From the NCBI GenBank assembly GCA_030435675.1, contig CM059624.1, positions 6,596,769 to 6,660,768 on the forward strand: a stretch of 64,000 bases of DNA, read 5' to 3'. Below, piece after piece: positions 49,906-61,788 of this stretch. The DNA comes from Steinernema hermaphroditum. Lineage: Eukaryota; Nematoda; Chromadorea; Rhabditida; Steinernematidae. Positions within the stretch are counted from its first letter, which is position 1. Each line of letters starts with the position of its first letter. The notes under the pieces are model-generated. The model made no database searches. It worked only from the letters and a program-made list of their open reading frames with translations, and had not been told where the DNA came from. The position numbers and the translations under genes are program-made.

Positions 49906-52900
49906 TCAGTTCTGGTAGGGGATGTTGGTGGTGGAGGTGGCGGGCTGCTGGCAACTCATGCGGAGCGTCTTCTGGTAGAACTCCTCGGCGGTCGCGTCGG
50001 CGCCGAAGGAGCTAATTGTCGAGCTGAAACGCATCCATTTGCATGCCAATGGCCCCGGGGAATCGATGTACCTCTGCATCGACGTGGGGAAGGTCGACGC
50101 CGCCGACATGGCACCGTAGGGCGGAGTCGCCGTCGGATAGGCCATTTGCCGTGGCACCTGGTAGGGAGGGTACCTGAAAGAAGAGGACATTTCATCGTGG
50201 TGAACACTGAGCAAAAGTGACGCAATAGTTTGGCAATTTGGGTGCGAAGAGGAATTCGATAAACGGCTGGTTATCGTAGGCTTGTGCAACTCTGAGAATT
50301 TGCAAAAGCTAAAAAGTTTTGCGGACCTTTCCTCTCTTTTGGTTCGAAACAGAGCGGACCCAAATGAAAGAGGAGTAGCCTTAGCCTCCATAAAAGCTCA
50401 GGGAACCTCAGAAATCTGAACGCTTCCTTTGGTGAACATTAAAAGATCACGTTTAGTGCCTTATTCTGAGCTGGCTTTCATCTGATCTATCAAATCGAGT
50501 AGGCGTCGAGAAAAGCACTCACCAAAAGGAGTCAGTGGCGCGGGCGGTGGTCATGGCAGCGGCCGGGTACATCGGCCGCATCATCTGCGTGGAGGCTTGA
50601 ACGTTGGAGAACATCGGCGGCACCAGGTTCGCCTTCTGCATCTGCTTCTCCTGCTTCCGGTGTTTCGCCCTTCGGTTTTGGAACCATACCTGAAAGGACG
50701 CCGTCAGTGCCGATCCCCGGATCCCCCGCGGCCCTTCTTCTGCAGATCGATGTGTTTATTAGAGCGCCTAGGCGATGGCGATAATCTAATTTGGCGAGCG
50801 GGAAGAAAATATTCGCGAGAAGGATTGATTAGAGGCGCCGGGGCGCTCGAGGAGAGGCAAATTGCCTCCGGCGCCCCAGGGTACGGTAGCTGAGTCACCG
50901 GGCGGAGTACGGTGGCGACGTGCGATCGGCGAGTTTAATCGCGGGAAATGAGTCCGCGAAAGGGCACTCAATCAACGAAAGGTGTAATTGGGTTTGCATC
51001 GCCGCGGTTACGGGAAACGGTGACGGCGAAGAAGGCGATTACTCGGAATGGACGCAACGAAAACAAGGAGAGCGTTGGGGCGCGGAATGGACCGATTGGG
51101 AGAAAACGCACATCGGAAAAATCATGGAATTTCGGATTCGGGAGACCAGTTGATGATTTGGTTTTCTTCAGATCGTAGAAAATTAGATGGTTGTCATACA
51201 GTTTAGGATACTTTGAACATAGAAATACATATCAGGATACTTAGAAAAATGGAACCGTCAAGTGGAACCGAAAGAGTTTCGTCCCAGCTTCGCCTTTCCT
51301 CAAGCTAGGACTGTAGAAGCATTTCCAGAATTTAGGCTTGGTATCAAGTCGCCCGATCAACTCACAAGGCGAAGCCTATCTCGACAGAGAGCACAGATTG
51401 TAAGCAGGGCGAAACTCGAAAGTGGGAAGAATTGGAAGAAACCTCGTAAGCAGTTCGAATATGTTCTAATATCGACTAAAATAAGAAATATTCTTTGAAT
51501 ATTCGAGCATCGAACATAAGAAAAATTCCAGGGTGGGGTGGAATTTCGAAAAATGCGTTTGAACGTTGGGGAATGACTATCATCGGAGATATATGCATGG
51601 CGTTTGGATCCGAAGAGAGTCTCGTAAACATGAGCGAGTTACCAAAGTGCAGAAGGTGACTAGTGACTAGTTTCGCGCAACGAATGCATTAATGGTTGGA
51701 GTTCGGATCCGCGAATTGAAATAATTTTGATTCAGAACAAGCAGCTACAGTAAGCCATTAATGTCTTGTCTTTTGAGGCATTTGGACGAAAAGGAACCCA
51801 CAGTAGTTTGATGAGTCAAATGAATTGAGGAAAGAGACTGCATTTGGACGTAACTCTGGATCTTCCGGAATAATATTTTTGTTTAAGAGGTCGATCGATG
51901 GATTCATGGCTCGATGTAATGTTAGTGATTCCATAGGGAAAATCGCAAATCGAAACACCTTGGGCTGGTCGTCTAGATTTGTAATTGTAAAAGGTGGCAC
52001 GAAAGCTACAGAATGCTCTCAAAATGGACAAGACATTGAAAAAAACGTGCTGGGGATCGTCAGAAATCGTCCGTCTTTTGGGGATTAGGCCGGTCTGTTG
52101 ATTGTCAGTACCGTGAGGCGTTCAGTGGACATCAACGCACAAGCATCCCCACTTTAGTCGCCAATTCGCAGCATCCAGATGCTGGCAAATCAGTGCACGA
52201 GCCAAAGAGGTGCAGGAGTGCGCAACTGTAAAAACGCGGAGCGAGCGAAACGGCGTCTTGGCCGGGGAAGGGCGAGTGATAAATGTGATTTCGTCTCGGC
52301 GGTCGCGTCTTCGTGGTGCTTCCTATTAGGCCGAAAATTAGATCACTACAATACAATTAGCATCCATAAATGGTTCGAGAAGTTCGTTTTCCGCTCGAGA
52401 GCCCTCAGAAGTCGCTTCGCGACTCTGGCTCGGCGGGTGGCCCTCTGTGAGCATCGATATCCCAAACAGAAGTCACCTGACTGGCAATTAGGCGACTAAC
52501 GGCGGATTAATTAGGCGTTGCGCGAGCGAGCCATCTGCCGAAGTAGCTCGGGGCGACTACGGTAATTAGCGGATGCGAAGGAGTTGGACCGAGGCTGCCC
52601 GCACGCCTAATTGCCGGTCATCGTTCGCCCAATTATCACAGTTTCGCGCACAAAGTCAAGCTGTTGTTTGTTTGCAAATGCGCGGAAAAGGCGTTTTTGG
52701 GAGGACCGAGGGCCAAGGTGGCACTCGGAGGTGTACGGCCACGTGGAAAAAGGAGTTTGTAGGGGAAAACGATCGGACAGAAATGGAGCAAAGGGCTAAA
52801 ATAGGTAGATATTGGTCCTCCGAAGCAGCTTATCTTCAAAGAGTTATGGAGCAAGAACTCTTTTTTGTTTCAGTTTTTGTAAAATGACCCTGCTATCTCT

Positions 52901-54725
52901 GGAGAGCAGAATCAAAAGGCGATTACCTAAGATTTTTAAGATTTTAAGATCACTTTAAGAAAGAGAGCACTTTGATTGCGAGCTTCACAGGCATTCCGAT
53001 CGTTAAATGGCTTCTCAGAAGGCGTACTTCTTGAAGTAAATGCCTTCAGATGGTTCTACACTCTCGATTCCCCCTTTAAAATAATGGAATCAAAAATTTT
53101 GGGCAGTCCTTAATTGTCTTCACGCTTCATGGCGTATCAGTTTCAATTTTTTTTATCAGTTTCAAAGTCCACCTTCCGTCCACCAAAGGTCACCGTAGTG
53201 CCTCGTGGTTTATTCGAACTCATTTCCAAAACCCTCCAGCTACTGTTCCATTGTCCGCCCTGACCGCTATTATCCCTATCGTACCCCTTGGGCTTTTAAA
53301 AATCTCGTCTTTCCAAGCCAATTATAGGTATCGCACTCCATTTGTCTCTCGAATTTCTGGCGCCACCATTTGTCCCTTCCACCAGATGCTCTCCGTTGGT
53401 GGTCGCGGACAAGAGGCTTAGCCCCTCCAGTGGCACTAAGACCAATTAGGCGCCTCTCGGGTGCCTACAATAGACTCCCGAAGTCACTCTATTAGCCCAG
53501 ATGGCGTCATCAGCATCACAATCGGGCGCCTAATCGCGCGCTACCGTACCCCTGGCCGGATATTCGATTACCTGAATGCGCGCCTCGTTTAGCTTCGTGA
53601 TTCGCGCGAGTTCCTCGCGGACGTAGATGTCCGGGTAATGCGATTTCTGGAAGGCGTTGTCCAGCTCCGCCAGCTGCTCCTGGGTGAAGGTGGTACGGTG
53701 GCGGCGTCTGAAGCGCACCTGAGGGTCAGGACTTCGCGGCGGGACTCACCTGGCCGGGGTGGGCGGAATGTTGTTGGAGGAGAGCGAGGAGGGGAAGACG
53801 GAAGAGGAGTTCTCGGCTTTGATCTTCTTGAAGGCGCCGTCTGAAAGCATCGGAGACTGTAGAGTGGGACGGCGGGAGGCAATCGACGACGCAACAGCCG
53901 ACCGGATTATCCGCCGATTTGTAGCAGCTGCTACCAGAAAGTGCGCCAAACGGAGACCTTGGAATGCGGCGCCAAAGCCGAATTCGCGCGTGGGGAGCGG
54001 AAAAAGTGAGAAAAGCGGTTTAAGGCGGCAGCTGCGGTGGGAAAGGAGGCGAGGTTATTGTAATTTTGGGGCCACCCAGTGAGAATACATGTGACCTTTG
54101 TTTCCAAGAGAGACTGAAGGAGGCTAAGATGGACTGGACTGGAAGTAAGAAGGTGATACGAGGGGGCTATAAATGAGGCAGTTGAACCGTATATTAGACA
54201 CACAGAATGCCTCAAAATCGAAGTGAAAAGTAAAGGTTTTTTTATAGAAATGCAAAGTTTTTCTTTTTTAGAATAATCTAATAATCCTGAAATACACGAA
54301 CTAGCCGCTTTTTTAAGTTGATATGACCTCAAATCTGCTCCAGAACCCTACCTTCTTGCGATCCCAACAAATCCAAACCCCTGCGAACATACCGAAGACT
54401 CCAGAAACGTCGCCAATGGGCCGAAGACTGGCGGAGACGGTGGCGTCGAGTGGCGGGTAGTAGGGGAACTCCTGGAGCGCGTGCGCCAGCTCCTTGTTCT
54501 TGAGGTCCTGCAATGGAGCTGGTCAGGCGAAGAGGCAAACGGCGCCGTCCCCGGGGGCCCATAATCTTATCATCTCTCGACGGATCATCGGGCGGGATCC
54601 AATTAGGCGAGCGCTCCACTCACCTGGGCCAAGGAGGTCACCGTGGAAGAGGCACCGCCAGAGGCGGCGGCTGCCGCGGCCGCCGCGGCGGCGTTGCTGA
54701 TCGAGGACGATATTGAATCACTCAT
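49906..54725 (-). CDS. paired-like Q50 homeodomain transcription factor (UNC-42/PROP-like)
   Basis: Seven exons (54624-54725, 54393-54507, 53750-53840, 53572-53707, 50523-50689, 50072-50173, 49906-50023) give 276 residues. The homeodomain (residues ~102-161) begins [16 protein letters not shown], continues [23 protein letters not shown] and, across a 2882-bp intron, [16 protein letters not shown]. Gln at position 50 puts it in the Q50 paired-like class. [12 protein letters not shown] and EARIQ...RKQE are closest to UNC-42/PROP1 in memory, a regulator of interneuron fate in worms, but other paired-like genes cannot be excluded. The N-terminus has a run of ten Ala. The intron position inside the homeodomain at VWFQ is shared by many paired-like genes. 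No paired domain or octapeptide is seen. Confidence 0.88.
52330..52640. promoter_or_regulatory. cluster of TAATTA-type sites in the homeobox gene's large intron
   Basis: Within ~300 bp there are at least six homeodomain core sites (AAAATTAG, CAATTAG, CAATTAGG, GGATTAATTAGG, GGTAATTAGC, CTAATTG). Such density in a long intron of a homeobox gene suggests an enhancer, perhaps autoregulatory. Inference from motif density only. Confidence 0.35.
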
Positions 54726-57700
54726 AATATTATAATGTAAATTCCTATTTGTATATTTTCGGGATCGTCGTCGGCGGCGGAGTGGCACAAACAAGCTTGG
54801 CCAGATTTAATTTATCCCTCTCCTCTTCTCTTCCGAGCAGATACGGGCGACGCACGGAGAGCCGGAGACGGGGAGAGTGAGATTTAATATAATATACAAA
54901 TATATTTAATATATTAACGACGTGCCGTTGGCCGGTCTACTAAGGACCTAAACTAGATTTGGGGCCGCTCGCCGGCCGGGGGGCTGGGCTACGGTAGGCG
55001 CGGCGCGGCAGGGAGGGGAGGGGCCACGCGCGCTGATTAGATTAGGGCTTAGACGAGTGGCGGAGGAGGGCCGCGGCGATCGATGTTCCGGGGACCGACA
55101 ATTAGCCTCCGAGGGGCCGGGCCCCGGGGACGATTGGGACGATCCGGATGATCGTAGGGTTGCGCAACGGAGGTGTCGCGAGGCCCTCGAGAAGGTTAAT
55201 TGCCGGCAGAGCTTAGGCGGCGACGTCAAGTGGCCATGGATCGCGCCCAGATCCAAGGCAATAACAACAATCGAGTTAGCGGCCGAGAAGCCGGCCGCCA
55301 TGTGGCGCCTTCGAGGAGAGGTGTGGCGCCGGAGGAGGGTCGGCAAGAAGATGCGGTCGAAGTTGACGAAGGTGACGCCGCTTGCGGAAGAGGTTAATGG
55401 GTACTGTAGGCAAGAAGTAACCGAGTTACTCCGAAGTGAGATAATGAAATGCGCTTTTTCGCAAACTCAATTACTCGGCTATTCTTGGCCGCCGAAGCGC
55501 TAAGCGTGCGCGCAACCAGGAACTGTACTTTCCGACGGTAGGGGGGGGGGGGGCGGAAAGAAGGAACTGTGGAAGGGGACGATGTGGATCCTCAGGCTAC
55601 CCACGCAAATCTGACTTATCATCCAGCTGGTCGTTTAGCCAGCTCTATGCCGAGAAAAGAAACAACGATTTTAGTGAGGAGAAGTTGTGGAAACATGCTC
55701 TGTTCAGAATCTTTTAAATCTACTTCCACATCCCTCAAAACCTCTTATCACCAACTACTTGTTTCATATGTCTCTGTGACCTTCGTGAATTTCTGTAAAT
55801 GTAAATGAGTCAGTTCTGTGTGTAATGAAATGTTTCCGATAGCTGCCAAGAAGGCCACCATCACTGGCCGACCAACCCCTCCGTTCGCTGTGCTCCACCA
55901 GCAGTTCTTCTGTAAGACGCGCCGTCTAAAGTCGCTGTCTACTGTCTACCCCTGAAGCTGCCCTTCTGTTGTCCACCGATTTCGCCAATCGGCCTTTTAT
56001 TGTCTAGACTGTCGTTGCATGTGCTGTGTTTGCAATTAGGAGTCAGTTTTTGGTTTTGTGTCCGCATTGTTCGGTTGGTAATAAACGCTCTCGTTTTTTG
56101 CCACACCGCGTTCCCACTTCTCTTCCCCACTAGGCCAGGCAAGCCACGAGAACTTGCCAGCGTACATTTCGCTTCTCTGATACTCACTCCCACTGATGAT
56201 CACCGTTTCGGAGTCGTTGAGGATCAGACGTTAATTGCCAAAGGTTAGCACGGAAACGCGGTCCTTCCAGAAAGTGAGGCAGCACAGCGCTGATCGGGAG
56301 ACAGATTGGACACAACTTGGCACATTTTGGATGTTCTCTGGGACCCATTTTTTGACTTCACTAATTGTTGAGTAGTCACCAGTTTCGACGTTGTTCGCTC
56401 CGATCAGAAGATTTCCTTTTCGTCTTCCCAAATGGATCGTTTGGAACTGTCACTCTGTCAGATGCTGACATGTCCTGTGTTGTCCATCCCGGAAACGAAA
56501 TCGAGAGCCGCGGACGACGCCCTTCATCCGTCTTCTCCCCATTCGGATCCCCTCGTCGAGGCGTTCGATCATTCGAAGGCGCCTCCGTGGCTCGCTCTTC
56601 CCACAGGTCGGCATTCCGGGCGAAACCGAAAACAACGCCCTTCCGATCCAACTCAGCACCCGGCGGGACCAGATCGTTTCGGTTTTTGGGTCGATCCTTA
56701 TCGATCCACGAAGCGCCTCGGGATTTCTGTTGTCTTCTCGCGGCCGACTGTTTGACGACGCGCGAAAACTAATTTACGATTACTTCTGGCGCCTCGGCAA
56801 AAAAACGCCTTTTGTGCTCGTCGATCACTTCGTCGCCGCCGCGATTCCGAGCTGCCTGCCGCCAGCAGGAACTGGATTCTGCATTGCCGCTTCTGGTAGG
56901 CATCTGGGGGCGGTCGTTCGTGCTTTATCCCGTATTGTTGGGAGGTCGGTTTCGTCCTCTTCTTGAATTGAAGTCAACAATCAAATTTTAAAAATTCTAT
57001 ACTATGCTAAAACAGAGAAATGTTCTGTCCTTTATTCGATCTTTTTAATATTTAATAAATTTTAACGGTTTACAGAATTAAAGCATGAATATAGCAGAAC
57101 ATTTCCTTTAAATACAATTTAGATTTTTTCTTTCAATATGAAGCACACCTGATTTCTTTTTATAATTTTATCTCTACACTAGATGTGTACTTAGTGCTAG
57201 AACTGTAGCCACACAGAAGATTGATGTTCGCGAAATTCAGAAAGAAGTTCTTCAGACATAGGACACTATAGGCATTTGTGACGCAGATATTCCGTTTATT
57301 TCGGTCAATAAACTATATAAGCAGCTTCTCTTCTCTCTTAAGTTGGGTGTCCAACCCCTCGTCCTCTTCGTGTATCGTGATTACCATATTCAAGGGTCTC
57401 TGATCGTTCCTCTCTTTCCTTCTCCTATCCGCGGATCGATCCCTCTGTTGCGTTCACAGATCAGTCCGCTGAAAGTGAGAGTCTTCGAAGCGATCTCGTT
57501 CCTCGGAACTTGTCTTCGCTTCGGACATTTCACGCCTCTGATTAGCAATGCTTTTTGTAGCTGGTCCCTCAAGCTGACTCCGTCCTGTGGTTCCCCCCAC
57601 CCCTCTATCCACTTCCCCCATCCTCAATCTCCCATTACGCAACCCTACCTTCTTCCTCGTGCGATCCACACAACTAATCGCCTCTCAATCCTAAAAACGC

Positions 57701-57858
57701 GCACCTAATCACCCGATTACGCCCCTTTTTGCCTCCGCGCGCACTCCGAACGGTTTCCTTCCATTACTCCTCCGATCGTCTTCTTCTCCATTTGAAACAC
57801 TTACGCGATCGCCGCTCCGTTCCGCCGGCTAAACCTGTATCTTCCTTAATCCGCACGC
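54726..57858. other. 3.1 kb intergenic region (homeobox / GCC2-EGF gene, divergent)
   Basis: Contains an AT-rich block (54885-54925), a GC-rich block (54960-55110), a G-run (55542-55553) and an AT-rich stretch (56980-57180) with a small inverted repeat (AAATGTTCTG / CAGAACATTT). Overlapping open frames at 56.2-57.0 kb on both strands are coding-like in places (e.g. DDARKLIYDYFWRLGKKTP on +) but no gene model could be built. Confidence 0.4.
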
Positions 57859-57867
57859 ATAAATAGA
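57859..57867 (+). promoter_or_regulatory. TATA-like box of the GCC2/EGF gene
   Basis: CATAAATAG about 55 bp upstream of the ATG at 57920. Confidence 0.45.
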
Positions 57868-57919
57868 CCGCTCGCCGCCTTTTGTATTCGACTCTCCTCG
57901 CCTGGAATCGCCTTCAGAG

Positions 57920-60900
57920 ATGAGACTGCTCCTGGCGCCGCTCCTTCTTCTGCTCCTCTTCCTCCTCCGCAGCGTCTTCGGCGTTGTCGAGACCGTCCCG
58001 GCGGTGCGTGTGGTCCGCTTCCAAGTGGACTACCCTGACGCCGACGTGAGCCTCGTGAACAAGCACAACAAATGGACGACGATCCTGAGGAATTCGGTCC
58101 TGGCGTCGCTCCGCTTCATCAACAAGCACTGGCTCATCTGTGGGGGCACGGAGCTCGAGAAGTGAGTGACCCCGGGGAGTGCACGACTGACGTTCCTTTA
58201 GACGCACCAACGACTGCGGGAAACTGCAGGTTAGCGGGGAGGTCGTCGACAACAACCACTACCGCGTCAACATGACCTTCATCACCGAGAGGTACTGTAT
58301 GATTGAAAAATGGAGATTTTTCAAAATTTGAAGCTTCTTGTGCATTCAGTGGCTCTGAAAGAGATCCACGCCTACAAATCAAGAATCGATTGATTTTTAC
58401 TCAAAAAAAGGAAATGTTTCGCTCCATCCTGACCTTTTCGCTTATCCGAGAATAGAACCAACTTCAGATAAACGACAATATTGGCACTTTTGGGCTAGAT
58501 GGGCCTTTTCAGGTGTTACTCTGGGAGAAACTGATCCGAAAAGATGATTTTATAAGTAGTGCGCAGTTTTCAGCCTGACTGTAGAAGATGATTGGCCTAA
58601 ATAGTTGAGCGAGAACGATCTAAAGCTTCCTAGCAAAAGCGCCATCTTTCAGAGATCCGATCCGGAATAGCAAAGTGGACGCGACGTCGACGGTGTTCGG
58701 GGTCCTGCAGATCGGACTCAAAGGCGGCATCTTCCAGTACACGAACGCCCTCCGGGCGCTGGGCAAGCCTGCACAGACGCTCGGCTTCGACGAGGCTTTC
58801 TTCTGCTACCGCGGCTCGACGCTGTACCAGCAGGACAGATGCCGTAAGAGTGACGGGCGGGGAGAGTGACCTCACCGACGCTAACCATCGACAGATACTC
58901 ACAGATTCTCTCTTTCATCCATTTATCAGAGTGCTTCTCGGCACTCGGAATAAAGACTTTAACGACGACCTAACGATTAACAGTGCGTGCCTAATAAAGA
59001 CGTTGTTTCTAATAATCAGGTGGAGGATACGAATGTGCTTGAGAGTCAGAGATGGGTTGTTAGCCGTAGAACGGTCATCTATAAAGACCGTCTCAATGAG
59101 TTGAGTCGACAGATCCGTGAACCGTTAGCTGAACGACTAGATGATCCTATCCGTTCGTGGCTGCCTCTACAGTATCAACCAAAAAGATCAAAAACTGAAA
59201 AGTGGGAAGACACAATCACAAATCGGACGCAAAAAAAACGAAATGTGAAATGCGACTTAAAAGGAGGTGATCTCGTTTCATTCCACAATATTCAATTGGG
59301 ATCACTTGGAAAGACTCATGATGATTGGTTCTTTTTTCCTGGGGACTTTTTCCAATCATGGTGTTTGCCATGATTTGCCATTTTCCAACCATAGTGAATG
59401 GATATTTTTCCAGCTTTTTGTGACCTTTCTTTTTAGTTTTTTTTTTTATTCTAACAACGTTTTATGGATTAAAAACATAAACGCGTCAAATTTTCCTAAC
59501 GCGCTTCTTAGGGAGTTTGGTTAAACTTTCAGTTCACCAATACTTTGTTAAGTTCACTATTTGTGCCAAAATCGGATTGCGATATTATTTGGAAAATCAC
59601 TTATCACAATTGTAACTGTAATCCACAGTGTGATACAACCGTGAACTCAATTAAGGTTTCATGAAATCGCCTCCAGAAGGCACAGAGGTTACAGCGTGTC
59701 CTAATCGGGGAGACCTGTCACATGGTGTAGTTCGTTTCTCATTCCCCGACAACGAATATTTCTCTGGAAACAAGAACTTGGCGCGCTAAGTTCCGCGCGC
59801 TAAGTTTTCGCAATGTGAATCTAGCATAATAACCAAAAGAGGGAGGTCGAAGTGAGCATCATTTTCAACCTTGCATGCGGCCTAGCGCTGGGCATAGTTC
59901 TCTTACAGTTAGGCTTATGCCTGGTGGTTTGAGATTCCGCGCAAAGTTCCGCGCGCTAAGTTCATGCTTCCTATTTCTCTCTCACCTGGTTTACTAACAA
60001 CTCGAAGCCTTCTGATTCGTAATCCCCGGCTCAGGTTCGCTTGCAGGTCTCTGCGAGGCCGGTCAGTACCACAACGAAACACTCGAGCGGTGCGCGCTTT
60101 GCCCCAAAGGAACCTACCAGAGCCACTCGGGCAGAGGGTACTGCATCTCCTGTGGCTACTCCTACACGACGCAGGATGTCGGCGCGCGATCCATCGACCA
60201 GTGCATCCGTAGCTCCCTCCGGAGTCGGTCTCAGCTCAGAACTCGTTTTAGTGGAGTGCCAACCCGGCTACCGTATCGATCGAAAGGCGAATCAGTGCGT
60301 CCCGTGTGGATTCCACCACTTCCAGCCCACAAAGGGCCAGAGCAGCTGTCTGAGGTGTCCGGAGGGTACGGTAGCGACAACGACGACGGCCACGTCCCGC
60401 AGTGAGTGTATGACGAGTTGTGGCGCCGGCCTAAGAAGAAAGGAGGGCGCCACAGGGGTCTGCGAACCCTGTCCCAAGGGGACCTACAAGTCGGAGCGGG
60501 ACCTCTCCTGTCAGTCCTGTCCCGAGGCAGTCACCACTACCGTAACCGGGGCCACCGACATCAAACAGTGCAATTTGCGTAAGCTCCTCGAGATCGGGGC
60601 TCCATGTAAAACGAATTCTAGCGAATTGCGAACCGGGGTCCTACCTGAATCACCGGCAGAGAAAGTGCGAACTCTGCAAGATAGGGGAGTTCCAAGGCAG
60701 CAGAGGAGCCACGAGTTGCAAGAGTTGTAAGGCTGGATTCACCACCAAAACCACTGGTAAGCAAAGATCACTGCTTCCAGGACTACTGTAGGGCAGGGAG
60801 ACATCAAAAGTGTGAGGATCTTGACCAGGAGTGCACTTTTAAGCGTCTACAAACAGTGTTTCTAGGTGCGACTGGCGAGGCGGAGTGTGTGTCCACGAAC

Positions 60901-61187
60901 CAGTGCACCAACGGAGAGCACCAGTGCCACTGGCTGGCACAGTGTTTCGACCTTCCCGACGTCGAGGGCAAGATGAACTACGGCTGCAAGTGCCACCCCG
61001 GCTTCGTCGGAAACGGATTCACCTGCGTCGGTAGGTACCTTTCCCAGCACCACACGTAACCTTCCTAGATGTGTGCTTCAACTTCTGCGAAAACGGTGGA
61101 AAGTGTGTGAAGAACTCGACGGGCCAGGCGAAGTGCGTATGCCAGCGAGGCTTCGTCGGCCGAAGGTGCGAAGTGTTCGACAGCTGA
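57920..61187 (+). CDS. secreted protein with GCC2/GCC3 (ephrin-receptor-like) repeats and EGF domains
   Basis: Eight exons (57920-58161, 58202-58291, 58653-58843, 60047-60208, 60252-60578, 60622-60756, 60866-61030, 61069-61187) give 476 residues. A Leu-rich signal peptide (LLLAPLLLLLLFLLRSVFG) precedes a ~150-residue N-terminal part with four Cys and no known family. From ~175 on come four cysteine-rich GCC2/GCC3 repeats (C..G.Y.......C..CP.GTY...G...C..C), then an EGF domain (CTNGEHQCHWLAQC...CKCHPGFVGNGFTC, ~390-436) and a second EGF (CFNFCENGGKC...CVCQRGFVGRRC). SCUBE-like extracellular proteins use the same modules. Its 1.2-kb intron 3 contains repeats. No transmembrane helix, so it should be secreted. 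Confidence 0.82.
59770..59965. repeat. direct repeats of TTCCGCGCGCTAAGTT in an intron
   Basis: The unit GTTCCGCGCGCTAAGTT occurs at about 59790 and 59946, with degraded neighbours (GGCGCGCTAAGTT, CCGCGCAAAGTT). It may mark the two ends of a small ~190-bp insertion in intron 3 of the EGF gene. Confidence 0.55.
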
Positions 61188-61788
61188 AAGGTCCCGCGGA
61201 TGTGTAATAATGTAAAAAGAGATGTGAAGTGCATTTATTGAGTTGTGTGTAGTCGCAAGAGCACAACGAACAGATTGTTTCTAATCGGTAAACTGATGCG
61301 AATTGGCCTAGAAGCCTCAAAAGGTACACAACTCAAGATGGCCATATGATCCTCTAGAGGCTTGCAAACACACTTTTTCGCTTTTCTGGAGAACATTCAT
61401 ACTGAAACGTGTAACTTCGACAGGGGTTTCGAAAAGCTCATTACTTCAAATGATCGAAGGAAATGATTATGTACGTCTAGCACGCCGGTGGTAAGTCCCG
61501 CCACGGCATGACTGATCGACAATTCGTTTTTGATTGGGGTGGTGTACTATAGGGCCAGTGCGGCCACGTGAGTGCGTACTTCCATCCGCATGCTCTACCT
61601 GCGCCCCGATTTTCGGCTTTGGGCCAACTTTGGGCGGTTACCTTGTTACCCAAAGCGGACACCATATGAAGCTATCATTCTCTCTGTGTACACATAAGCT
61701 TTTCTTATATCTTTCTTTATCGATTTAAATCTTTGGAACCCGTAGGGAATAAAATATGAGCATCTCTCTATGTACACCTTCAAAACGT
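61188..61788. other. convergent intergenic region
   Basis: 600 bp between the ends of the EGF and TMTC genes; no gene or repeat recognised. Confidence 0.5.

Noticed and set aside
52480..52520. Interstitial telomere repeat (TTAGGC)
   Set aside because: Hexamers occur singly, never in tandem.
56231..56966. Gene on either strand near 56.5 kb
   Set aside because: Patches look coding but need several frame changes, with no consistent splice sites and no recognised homologue.
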